A DNA stretch of 64,000 bases from Spisula solida (lineage: Eukaryota; Mollusca; Bivalvia; Venerida; Mactridae). The position numbers and the translations under genes were made by a program. Positions within the stretch are counted from its first letter, which is position 1, and the number at the start of each line of letters is the position of its first letter. The notes under the pieces were generated by a model. It searched no databases and had not been told where the DNA came from. It was given only the letters and a program-made list of their open reading frames with translations. Of this stretch, positions 34,810-46,100 are shown in pieces. Location of the stretch: positions 3,866,501-3,930,500 of the forward strand of contig OX365952.1 of NCBI GenBank assembly GCA_947247005.1, in the 5' to 3' direction.

Positions 34810-35055
34810 GGGTTGACCCTTATCACAACAGCTAGATTTCTGACAGCTCAAATTAAGCCTTGTAGTCGTTTTACTGTTGGAGCTAGGGCCTTTAGCTTTT
34901 AAACTTATTAATTCTTCTTTTCGGCAGCTTGGACTTGGACGGATCTTTACTTGTTTAGTTGGGCTTTGTGCCTTGTTTGTTTTAATGTTTTCCGTGCTCG
35001 ACTGGTTACGTTGGTTGCTGAATTCCCTATCTGACTTAATACTATCGTTTTGTGA
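34810..35055 (+). repeat. Dispersed repeat W, copy inserted in Q-C
   Basis: Copy B has no counterpart here. The core runs CGGCAGCTTGGACTTGGACG, TTGTTTAGTTGGGC, TTTTCCGTGCTCGACTGG and ends TTCCCTATCTGACTTAATAC. The reverse complement of the same core is at 52484-52625. Confidence 0.7.
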
Positions 35056-36742
35056 AGTATAGTTTAATCAGTTTTTGAATTAGAATTACTATATTCTCTA
35101 GTGTGACCTACTGATTAAATTAACAGTTACATAAATACTATAATAGAATATTCATAAAAATTCGAACCTTAATTTTAACTGAAATAAATCCATAGACAAC
35201 TGTTGCAGTTTCTTGTACACGAGATGGGGACAAACATTTCTCAGTAACAGAATTTGATAAAAGGGGTAATGCGACGTATATCATTGAGTATGCCAATTTG
35301 AAGAAAATTATTATATTATTATAAGGGCGGTTAACTGAAAAGCAACTGTTGTAACATACTATTTTATGATGTTTTCGTACATTTCTGTTTCTAACATGGT
35401 TCAGTGTTCATATACAAAGTTGCATTATCGGAGATATGTTAACCAAAAACTGTGAAGTAATAAGTTTAAAGTGACATAAAGATCCTATATTTAAATTATG
35501 GCGTTTCTTTTTTGTTTAGACATTTCAACAAAACACTTCTTCCAATGCACGTTTTGTCAAACGATGAGCTAAAACACTGCCGTCAGCAATCGACGTATTC
35601 CCATTTGAGAATTAAATGAGACATTAATTAAATATTAAAATCTAAATAATGCTTTCAGCGAAATAGTAATGGTAATGCAAGTGCTTCACTTAGATTGAGA
35701 AACAAAACAAAACAATAACACCATGGGAAATTATCCCTGACAAAAATACATTCCAAGCATAATTATGTTAAAGAAAATTCATGCGTCATTTTCACAAACG
35801 AAAAGATATAGCTGGTACAAATCAAGAAATGATGTTAGCAAAAAGGTACTTTAATGGGAATTACCTTTTTTTCTAAAACCAAGATTATTCCAATGAGATA
35901 ACAATTTCTGTAAAAAAATGCAAAGAAATCATGTTCTAACCCGAGTTCAAGCTACCGATACATTATATTACAAGCGAAATAACATCAATTAAAGATAATT
36001 GTTGTCACTGATACGAAACAATGCTGCACAAGCGTGGTGCCATACTAGACAGAGGGGAATATTTTCATCTGAATAAAAGGAAAGGGAAACGAATAAATTC
36101 TTGATTCAGCCTCCGAGTGAATATCGTATATCGTACCGAGATTCAATAACATGTTTGCGACACTCAATGTCCGAAGGCCTATTGCAAAATATCAGAGATC
36201 AAATAACTATTTGTATTAGTTTGAACTAATCAGTCCAAGTCATACGTATTTGCATTAACTGCAATATCATTAACTATACCAAACGTTCCACTTACATTTT
36301 GTAGCAGGAAAAAAATGTTATTATTATAAGAAGGGAAACAAGAAGTGTTTTGGTGACTTATGAGAGTTCATGGCGTCTGAAGCATGATTAATTTAACAAT
36401 TCTAAACACGGTTCTTGAAATAACGAACCTAGGAAAGTCTGGAAATGAGATTCATGATTGATTTATCCTTCAACGAAGGCAAAAAGATATTACCGAAACG
36501 GACAGGGAAGGAAACACCCAACAGAAACAATAGAGCTTTAAAGCACAAAAAGGAACCCACATAAAAACAAACAAAAAAACAAGTACATGCCACAATAACA
36601 TACACAGAAACTGATCAAGATTATTAAAACTTAAAACATACAAAGTCCATTTTTCATATATCATTTTGGCCCATAAAACCAACAGTATTGGCATGGTTCT
36701 TCCTACGTAGTTTCACAGTTTCCATGTGAAGGATATTATGAA

Positions 36743-38216
36743 AAACACCACATCTGTGTTCATTTTGAAATGTCCCCGAAGTCTTCGAAGTGTAAAGTAA
36801 ATGCGTTCATTTACTTCTCAGAAAGATATAAATGTCTAGGTTGTCAATTCCTGAGGGGCGAATGTAAGAATGTATGAACCGTGGTATAACCTCATTTGTT
36901 GGTTTTTTTTCTGGAAAGAACATGTTTTCCTTCGCAGACGGCTACATTTAATATATGGAGGAATATGGTGGCCGCTTCACATAATGGACGAAATTTGTTT
37001 GAATACCACATATCAAGCATGTAGTTCATGGTTAAAAAAACAAATAGTCGTGCGCATGTGTCGATCCCACAATTATTTGATAGATTAATGATAAAAGATC
37101 TATAAAATTCCATAAAATTGTAAACTAGTTTAATTAAATAAAAATGTGAAGAAATTGAAGTAAGGTAGAAAGAATTACGGGGCTACCACAATGTGGGTGT
37201 GTTTTCCCATTCCGTTCTAGTATTTCATGAATACTAATAGAAATAGAACAAGCCTGTGTTTGCAAACATTGCATGCCATTTGTGAATAAAGTCAAAGTCA
37301 AAATTTGTTTATTGTCGGAAATTAATGATGGGGCTTTAATGCTACATTAGAATATTTAATTACATTTATTGATAGTTAAAACATATTAAGTAATGTTTTA
37401 TGATAAAACATTGCAAACTTACTAACTAACTTAGAATGTAACATCCTGCATTTTGATTGGTCGATAAAAATTCGCGCCAATATATGATGTCACGTCTATT
37501 AGGAGTAAAATTTCGATGATTACATGTAGCATTTAACAGATACTGATCGGCGTTTTCATTGCCTCGAAATGTAGGTTATATTGAATCTAGATTAAGTGTC
37601 TCTATTCCTCCTTCCTCGTTAAATTTGCTCAAAGTAATCTCGTTTTTCACAAATGTATTGATTTGTATTGTCAAAATTCTTATAACTGTGACTGACATTG
37701 TGAAACGGAACTTCAATGTGATTCGGTGCCTGTTCACGTTATATAAGTAAAGTTAATGACTTGGCTTCTATAAAAAATAATTTTAAGGATGATTGAACGA
37801 AGATTTCTGTACGGTTTTAGACGTATCTTGCAGGTTCATGAGATCCGATTATACATAAACTATTGTGATTGGCTTATTATGTGACCTTCGTAAAGTAATA
37901 CGTTATTGTATGTTCTAAACGTTTTAAATACACCAACATGCGTGCTGGGTGTGAATACGCTAGACCAAAAACCAAACAGTCCAAATCGTTAGATTAGTTT
38001 ATAATTAGTTTACAATTCATCACATATTAATCCCGACATAAGATTGATTCGGTTGCCTGAATGGAGAACGACAAAGGTCTAGACCGAGACATTCATTACA
38101 AGTATATGAAATATTTCTATAAAAAAGTTTGAAGCGATGACGTTTGTCGCGCGGAATCCGTTAAAGAATTCACATCATGCCGTATTGAAGTCATTCACAT
38201 CACATGCACCTTGTAG
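36743..38216 (-). repeat. Module P, right copy (inverted)
   Basis: This is the reverse complement of 21058-22440, with the same checkpoints in reverse order (GCGTTCATTTACTTCTCAG about 36812, TTTCATGAATACTAATAG about 37225, AATGACTTGGCTTCTATAAA about 37755, GAAGTCATTCACATCACATG about 38187). A fragment of W (GGACAGGGAAGGAAACAC, about 36500) lies just outside it. Confidence 0.85.
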
Positions 38217-38376
38217 CAGTATGGCGATTTCAAAGAAGGTTCCTAGAGGTATCATGCAGCATTACGTTTAGCCTGGAAAATGTGTTAGATAATTCTAAAA
38301 ATAAATTAAAATACGATAAACCAGAAATACAAATATCAAGTGGAAAGACAAGGAACCCTTTTTACAATCTTAAATT

Positions 38377-38560
38377 GCGATGGCCTAAGGGTAGAAAGTG
38401 CGCTTCGTGATCGAGAGGTCCTGGGTATAATCCCCGTCTTAACCACTGTTTAATTTCAATGGAAAAGAATAACCTACATGCTCCACTTTAACCAGGTGTA
38501 TGAATGGGTACCTGAGAGGGTCCAAAGCCGAGTGTAACAACCAACTCGCGTTTAAATGAT
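38377..38560 (+). mobile_element. tRNA-derived SINE
   Basis: GATGGCCTAAGGGTAG (about 38379) matches a pol III A box (TGGCnnAnnGG). GGGTATAATCC (38423-38433) is a decayed B box, preceded by TCGAGAGGTCCT as in many tRNA-derived SINEs. The downstream ATGAATGGGTACCTGAGAGG (about 38500) is like the conserved core of molluscan tRNA-SINEs. The box spacing fits a tRNA head. The B box is damaged, so it is probably inactive. The end is uncertain. Confidence 0.7.
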
Positions 38561-38677
38561 CGGGGAGTACATGTACAGTCATTTGAATGAACACATGGCT
38601 GAAAATAGACTTCAACTCGGTACTTTACTTATTTACAATTCAAACATAGACACATTTGTAATTAAACAAGTATTATA

Positions 38678-38945
38678 TTAAAGATGCTGAATCAGGTTTC
38701 GGCGCGTTGAAAAACATCGGCATTTGTAGTTATTTAGTATTTTTACATCCAATTTCTTATACAACTGTATTACCTAGCACTTAAATTGCCTGTCATTTGT
38801 TTGCATTCGATGAAAAGAATTACAAATCGAACCGATTACCACATTGATGTTTACGCTGCAGGTAGTTTATGTTACAAATCAATCACGTGTGAATAGCAAG
38901 AAACAGTATAATCGAAGGAAAATCTGTGATATTTTAAAAGGAAGA
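38678..38945 (-). mobile_element. Truncated inverted copy of TTAAAGG MITE
   Basis: It begins TTAAAGATGCTGAATCAGG, matching the right terminus of the 8348-8877 element in reverse. The interior matches in reverse (TTAAATTGCCTGTCATTTG, TGATGTTTACGCTGCAG). The opposite end reaches only AAATCTGTGATATTTTAAAAG near 38925, so it is shortened. Confidence 0.6.
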
Positions 38946-39884
38946 ATACCGAGAACGCATTATGGCCAGTGATTTCAATTGCTTATTTGCAATAAATCTT
39001 TCATCAAGCAACCGTCAGAGGCATTCCTTTACATAAATTTTTGGTTATGTAAAATTACATCATGCAGAATTTATAGCTCGATATGAGCTTCAGCAGCATC
39101 AAAATATTTACGTCGATATTTCAGACGAAATGCGACACATTTATTATGGAATCCAAGGAAATAACAAAATGCAGTATATTAAATCATTGGAATTTCAGAC
39201 TAAATATGAGAAGTTTATTATGCAATGCCATGAGATAAAACGACATACATCATATCAAATAGAATATGCTCAAAACAACTGCAGTCATTTTCACAGACAA
39301 AAATATAGTATCACGTTATTTCAACGTATCTGAGTAAAAGCAAATTTTTGAAAGGAAAAATATTTATGAGTGGATTATTCCTCGTGTAGTTGTGGCTACA
39401 TGTGATTTTACATTTGATATACATGGACTTAAGTTATACATGTATATTTATATTTGGTTGTCAGGACAAATAGTAAATATGTAGGTTTACATCACGCCTA
39501 TAGACTAATTTTGCTTAAACCGAAATATGACGAAGGGACAGCTGTATCTGTGACAATATTTCAATAAACCATGGTCTATCCTGAGCTCCCAAAGGAGAAT
39601 TGGGAAATTATAACCGAATTACATACGCATGTAAAAGCTAACATAAGATAACAACGTGTTCTTATTTTTGTTAATAATAACTAATTGTAAAATGTGTATA
39701 GTATATATACAACACATTTATAGGTTGAAATTCAGAAAGTAACAAATACAGAGTATCTCTTAATGTAACCCCAATGATATATAACAAACTATAAATTAAT
39801 AAACTTATCTTCGTACACATAAATTAGATGTTTGGGGATAATAAAAGGGATTGGGACCATCTCCAGTCAAAGAGTGTCGGATAG
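38946..39884. other. Unique AT-rich sequence
   Basis: No gene or repeat is recognised. A 67-codon frame (39130-39333) has no domain. Confidence 0.4.
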
Positions 39885-39955
39885 AGAGAGAATGTTGTTT
39901 CTGTTAGCTGTGCTCGGCTGTTTAATTTGTTTGCTGGCCTCCCTGTCCGAATGTT
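39885..39955 (+). repeat. Dispersed repeat W, 3' core only
   Basis: GTTAGCTGTGCTCGGCTG followed by GCTGGCCTCCCTGTCCGAAT is the W tail. It directly abuts the TATGCCCC element. Confidence 0.6.
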
Positions 39956-40330
39956 TATGCCCCAGCATGTACTGATGCAGGAGTCATTTAGTGATTTTCC
40001 CGTCCCGTCCCATTAATACTGTTACCTTAAAAGCTTTCAAACTTTCATGGATGTTGTGTTTAAAGCATCTGAGCATATCCACGTAACATATTTTTTGCAC
40101 TGAAAATGGTAACCAAAACTGTCAAGTTCTTTTTTAAGTCCATTTAGGCATTGCTTTCATTACTTAGCATACTTGTTAATCATAATATACACAGCACTGT
40201 CCAACATTATGACCTCATTTCGACCTTGGCATTTTGACATGATTATGGACCCTGATTCGCGTAGCTAGTTATTATGAGCAATATTCCCTACGGAACATAA
40301 GCGTTTATTGAACGCAGTCTTGTTATTATC
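39956..40330 (+). mobile_element. TATGCCCC element, diverged copy
   Basis: It starts TATGCCCCAGCATG and ends ACATAAGCGTTTATTGAACG plus CAGTCTTGTT. The last 24 bp are identical to the copy at 62328-62628. The interior keeps CATGGATGTTG and GACCTCATTTCGACCTTG and the remains of a GTCC run (CCCGTCCCGTCCC). Confidence 0.7.
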
Positions 40331-40334
40331 TTTT

Positions 40335-41660
40335 ATATAAAATCAGAGGCATGCTAATGATGACAGTTTTAACATGGTTTCTGAAATAGTGCAACTATGA
40401 ACGCCTTAATATGAGATACATGATTTGTTTAACCTTCATCGAAGGCAATATTGCATACAGTTTTATAGGCAGGAGACCGAAACTCTAATAACACACATTT
40501 AATAAAGTTCAAGTATTACTCATGTATTGATCATGTCATTTACATGGCTTAGTCCATTATTCAGTCTTGCTCTGAACAAATATATGTTCTTAAATTCAAG
40601 AAGCAGCGATTTCCTTTAGGGTTATTTCTATTGCATTAAATCATTTCAAACCCGTTTGCAGATCATATAATAAGAAATAGGAAAATTCATACTAGTTTTG
40701 CTCGGCAAGTTTTAAAACTATTTATAGATTTTAGGGGAAACTGGAGTTCAGTGATTTTAGAATTGTTAAGGAAGCAGTAGAGATAACAATTGATTAGATT
40801 TCCTTCTGTTTTTTCACCCTGAACCAGTAAACTTTCGTTTTGCGCTTAGCGTTTCAATGTAAATACTGTTTTGCTTCCTGGCTTTAACATCTGAACGACG
40901 TCGATGACGGGATGCATTGTTGTTTAGGACATTACAGAAATATCAAGCCCTTTCCTCTCTAACCTACCAAATCCTCTTCGGTCTGGTTTGGTCCTAAGGC
41001 AGCTGGAATAATTTCATCATGGTGATTATCTGGATAATACCTGCCCCTTACACTACGTGATTGGGACGTGCTCACACTATCGGGTACGCTGTGAACCAGA
41101 CTACATGGTAATATGACGCTTTCAATTCATCAGGCTCACAAGGATTTAATTTATTTCAGCTCGGCTAGAAACCGGTGTAAATGACATTAAAGTATTAAAG
41201 TTGACATATGAGTGGGCTTTCCCATTCCATAAATACTCACAGACACAAAGCAAACTCTAATCGCAATTTGTAAATAATTGGATTTTGTGTCATTAAAATG
41301 CAATAATTAAATGGATTTTGTAAAAGTCGGGTTCATGGCTATTTTCCAATTTAATAGTGTGTCTTTAAATTCTTCGTTGATTTGATTCCAGTAATTGCGT
41401 GCTTCACTAATGTATTGTTTTGCATTGTTAGAACCCTTATAAAAGTATGAAACATTGTGAAACGGTACTTCCAAGTGCTTCACACCCTTTGCAATTTGGA
41501 ATGGCTAATGACTTGGCTTCTATAAAATTAATTTGACGAAGATTCGTATGGCAGATACAGCATCTCTCTGAGAAATAAATAACTTAATCTGATTAACATT
41601 CTATTAGCTTATTTTGTGAGAGGGACTCAAAAGTAATGAAATCAACAAAGATGAATGCAA
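40335..41660. repeat. Diverged partial copy of Q-end plus P
   Basis: 40340-40480 matches the end of copy C (GGTTTCTGAAAT, GAGATACATGATTTG, CTTCATCGAAGGCAA), and 41205-41640 matches the right P copy (TTTCCCATTCC, CATTGTGAAACGG, TAATGACTTGGCTTCTATAA) in the same order and orientation. The middle does not align by eye. The Q-end/P junction is therefore older than the B/C duplication. Confidence 0.6.
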
Positions 41661-42720
41661 ATTACATGTTATCTATCATCTCGTGCTACGTGTACTTGTT
41701 AATGTCCTTTTAAATTATTCATTCATGCTGTTTATTAAGCAGTTGTGTGAAGCCGTGAAATCAATTTCTCCAGGTACACATCTGTTGGTAAGGCATGCAC
41801 ATATAACAATGATTAATGAGCTTTGTTTGTTCGGTATATGATCTATTGGGAACATTCTATATCGAACCAGGTTCAATCTAATGTTAATTAGTCAACACTC
41901 TACCTAATCATGACAACCATGGATTTCGATTGCTTGAAGAACTGTCAGTTTATTGTGCTGTGCTGATCTAAAATTTGTGTATATGAAAGTTCAAAGCCGG
42001 AGAGGAAATAGAACAATAACAACAACATCTCAAAGGAATACTGTCTCGTGTCGTCATTGAAATATTTGACATTTAATACCATATTGGGAATAAAGACGAT
42101 TTCGATTCAAAGTAGACAAACGTTAAATAGGAGAATTGATCGATTGAAAATCGTCAAGCAATTGCATGTTCTCACAGTCAAGTATTCGTCACAGTTTTAT
42201 TGCAACCAATGATCGTTTCAAGGAAAGTTATTTCCGGTTGATTGAACTACGTAGTCGAGAGCAGTAAATGAAATGACAAATGGAATTTAATTTCGAATTG
42301 TAAATGTTCTTTTATAACATATTGTAATGCTTGCAATGTCAAGGAATCTGATGAACAAAAATGCGATGTAGAACGTCAGTCAGCGAAGGGAAGTAACTCG
42401 CAATGTTTTATCCACCTTACAAATTCGACGCCCATTTCGTACAATTTTGACCAAATTAACTGATCCCTAGGGTTAATTAAACTTGTTCATTTATTATATT
42501 TGGAATAGTACAACACATTATAACCGGTATGTGTATGCATGAGAATATTGCAACTTTGTTATGAACATACGCCGCACCTAAATATCATGACCGTACAAAC
42601 TGTGAACTGCATGGTATAAGCAACATATATATAATATTACAAATTTACATACAGCAAATCATTTTCATATATTTCGAAAATAAAATACATGGTGTACTAC
42701 TAGTATATTTACTCGTAGTA
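41661..42720. other. Unique AT-rich sequence
   Basis: No gene, repeat or structured element is recognised between the last P fragment and the candidate exons. Confidence 0.4.
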
Positions 42721-42734
42721 ACTCACATACTTAC

Positions 42735-42864
42735 GATGATTTTAATCAATTCAGGTGTCAATAAAAAATTATCTGACTTAGCACGAACGTTTTTTGGAAT
42801 TTCTATAACGGTGTCCAGTGAGTCAATGTTGTCGGCATTCAGTTTCCCTATAAACAAGTAACAC
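42735..42864 (-). CDS. Candidate exon, unknown protein
   Basis: On the minus strand a pyrimidine-rich CCCTGTCCTAG acceptor precedes an open stretch reading CYLFIGKLNADNIDSL, VIEIPKNVRAKSDNF and LTPELIKII, and ends at a strong GTAAGT donor. Composition is more protein-like than nearby frames, and the region lies outside the repeats. However, its frame does not join that of the candidate exon upstream by the obvious splice sites, so at least one is wrong, non-adjacent or decayed. No family is recognised. Confidence 0.3.
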
Positions 42865-42934
42865 CTAGGACAGGGACACGTTCGACCAAAGGGGAATGAT
42901 TTTAATAAAATACATTTAAAAATGTCGTACATAC

Positions 42935-43144
42935 CTGCATGGGGTCCCATGAAAATTTCATATAATCATTATTTCTATGTGTGAGTAAGCTTCGTGTTGT
43001 AAGCCTCTGGGATGAGGGGTTAAAGTTTGCAAATACACGATTCCCCACCTCAGTGTTACTGCTATTATCCTCAGAATGTGTGGTGATACCATACAATGTA
43101 CCCTCCCTGCTCCGTGACACACGATACATAATCGTGAACGAAAC
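42935..43144 (-). CDS. Candidate 70-codon exon, unknown protein
   Basis: On the minus strand an ATTTTCAG acceptor is followed by exactly 210 bp that stay open only in one frame (TIMYRVSRSREGTLYG, NRVFANFNPSSQRL, NNDYMKFSWDPMQ) and end at CAG/GTATGT. Good splice sites on both sides and a length divisible by three favour an exon. Against it, the next candidate exon needs a different phase, and no domain is recognised. It could be part of a host gene continuing outside the repeats. Confidence 0.3.
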
Positions 43145-46100
43145 CTGAAAATAAAATGACTATTTGAATATATTGTATGTAGTAAACACAAATACATTAT
43201 ATGTGTTACAAAATAATATTAAATACTGTAATGCACAGACAATTAAAATCCATACAAAAACGACAGCAGCGCGTATACACATACGCAAGAGACTGCCATA
43301 GAACGTCCGCCTGTGTCCCCAATAAAATAAAACTTCAAGTTTGCATAATTATATACTGCCTCCGTAATGACATCTACAATATTGGGTCCTCATTACGTTT
43401 AAACGTTTATCATATCATATTTGATAGCTACACTGCAGCGAAGTACGGGGAGACATTTTACAACAGCCAGACGAAACTATCTACAAACAAATAGGAAATG
43501 AATATTTCTTACAAACAAATGTGCTTCAAATACAACATACTAAATATACAGTAACCATGAACACCTAGAATATCCATCGATTAAATGTAGTCGTTTCATA
43601 CAATGTAACACGTATACAGCAGGAATCCTATCAATTGTAGTAGCCAAATATCAGCCGCAATCACATTGTTATTAAATTACGAAGCGTGCTGGGGATAATA
43701 AATAGCATCTTATCTCCGATTTGATGGATTCCCCAAAAATAGGTGACATAATTATTCTATATTCAATTGTTTGTCAGTCTGTGAAAACGGAATTGAATCA
43801 ATATTACAATACTCGTATATATATTCCCGTAGCCTAAGTGTCTTCATTGTTCATAGAAGAATTATTATGTCCAGACGCCAATGTAGAGAAAGCTCCGACT
43901 ATTTATTTGTCTAAGCTTTTTGTCAAAGGTTATAAAGCGAATCCATATAACTATCATATTTGACTAATTGTACATTATTTCTAATGTTTTTACAACCAAT
44001 GTTAAATACTTTCAATGGTCAACTCAATTCTCGATTTACAGATTGAAACATCTGGTGTCGTCAGGACAATTGTTATAGTCCATAGAAGTTGACACGACTC
44101 TCGACCTTTAAATAAGCATAATATTTAACAGCTGATATATTGTCTATATTTATAACCCCGGCTGTATGTTTTCATAAGCGGAGAGTATCACGAAGACGCT
44201 CGGATGTAACGCTAACACACATCAAAAGAACCGATATTGCACGGTTTGCTCGCAGACATTTATATATTTATATATTCAACGCAATTACCTTATAATATAT
44301 TCATGCATAAAGGTCAGGATTATGTCAAATTCTCTGTGCTATATATGCCAAGAGTTGAACGTCAACTTTGAAAGCTTTCGTCATTCATTTACAATATTGT
44401 GGATGTAACATGATTGTGTTTATTGAAAATTCTATCAGTCTAATTTTATTAAATTTGTCAAATATCCGCTAGGAATAATTGTCGACAATTATCAAATTTG
44501 AGAAGTATATACTAATACATATGATATAGTACATATAGCAGTTGAAAGAAGAACAAAACAACACAACATAAAATGCATCCTTATAAATTAACTAAAACTG
44601 GCGATAAGAATACTTAAAACACAACAGAAACCATTTTTTTTCATTTATACACAAATTACTGCATTTTATTTAAATTCTAACGAACAGCCGATAAATTGTT
44701 TGCAAATTTGTTCTTATTCAACAATCTATACAACATACAAAAAACAAAGCTAGTACATATGTCTGGGAAGCCATTGTCGTTGTATTACTTTTCATACCTC
44801 GCCTTATCTCCTCTAGACCAGTCTTGGGGCATATCTGAATAAAGAGCAAAATGCAAAGGCGTTTCGATATTCTGAGCGTAACGTCATTTTGAAAAGTGCG
44901 CCGACGTCATGAAATCCGATTAAAGTCACGCTACACAAATCCACATGTTTTTGACGTAACATTATATACATGCGGTTGATGCTACGGTCTTATTGTTTAC
45001 CTCGGTGTTTTAATCTTTCAAATCGGATGACGATTCACAGAATTATAAGTATATATTGAAGGCCTAGTCCATTATCACTTTAAAGTGCGCCGCGGAGCAT
45101 TATTTCAGTTACCATAATAACCGCCAAATGTTATATTCGAAGAACATTTGCAACACAATTCGAAATAAGTTGTTTTAATGTATGTGTGATTTTTGCGGAA
45201 AGCAGTCAAAAACTAAACAAATGGCAGGCCCAGTGCACGAACTTTTTTATACCCCCTCGTACAACCTACATTGGTAGTAAATAAATCTTAAGATCGCCAA
45301 TACGAATAACACTATGTGCGACGTAGCACTGCAATATGAAGATAGAAAAGCAAGGCTGCTAGTGATCTACTGTCTCGTTTTTGTCTGATACGCAATAAAA
45401 CATTATCAATGTTTACTTTATAATTATGCACGGATATAACTTTGATATTTGAGACGATGGGAGGATTAGATACAATTGTTTATTTTTTACTACCCACACA
45501 TGAAACTGTTTGTCATCAGCGTAATGTACCCATATACTAAATTACGACGCCCACTGTAATTCATTACGTACACACTTAACCATGCTGTTGACATTTTAAA
45601 ATAACTTAACTACTGTATACAAGTTCAATATACTAAATGATAAAATAGCTGTGGTGAAATGGAAATTAACGAAGTAATTATAAGGAAACGGTCGTAGTGG
45701 TTCAGCGTTAATGAGCGTCATACAACTATCTGACTCGCAGTACGTTTTGTATTATAACATTGTTGCTCAGAAAAACTTTCACTGTGATTAGATTAACATC
45801 TCTTTCAAGATGGTTGCAATCGCGACGAGGAATAAAAGAGTGAAGCAAGTTTCACTATTATGCGGTTGAATTGTGTGGGTTGGTTTTAAGACGAACTATT
45901 TATTTCAGGAACATGTACTTGTTGGCTGAATATTTCCAAAATTATAATCCAGAACCGGACAGAAAAAGCAGCACGCAACTGAAACCACAGATCACAAAAT
46001 TCACCAAAAAGAACATACTACACGTCATACATCAAAATTAATAAAACATCCGAGACTATTTGCCCTTAAGCGCTCACATGAGGGCTGAATTTAAGGCAAA

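Larger units (their letters stand above)
31620..36420 (+). repeat. Large repeat Q, copy C
   Basis: It is collinear with copy B from GTTATGACGGT (31623), through CATTTGGTCAGGTCACATTC (about 31858), the W module (about 32725-32930), ATCCGGACCAGATGACG (34267), TTAATCAGTTTTTGAAT (about 35063) and CTAAAACACTGCCGTCAGCA (about 35569). It lacks both insertions of B but gained a separate W copy at 34810-35055. It ends next to the inverted P module. Confidence 0.85.

Noticed and set aside
21058..38216. Maverick/Polinton or other large virus-like transposon with 1.4-kb inverted ends
   Set aside because: No polymerase, integrase, protease, ATPase or capsid frame occurs between the P modules; the interior is tandem Q repeats.
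43201..43494. 97-codon frame, with an 80-codon relative at 60383-60625
   Set aside because: Both begin in the same array segment (HRQ...IQ), but the third copy at 50061 stops after about 38 codons and the differences are indels not in multiples of three.
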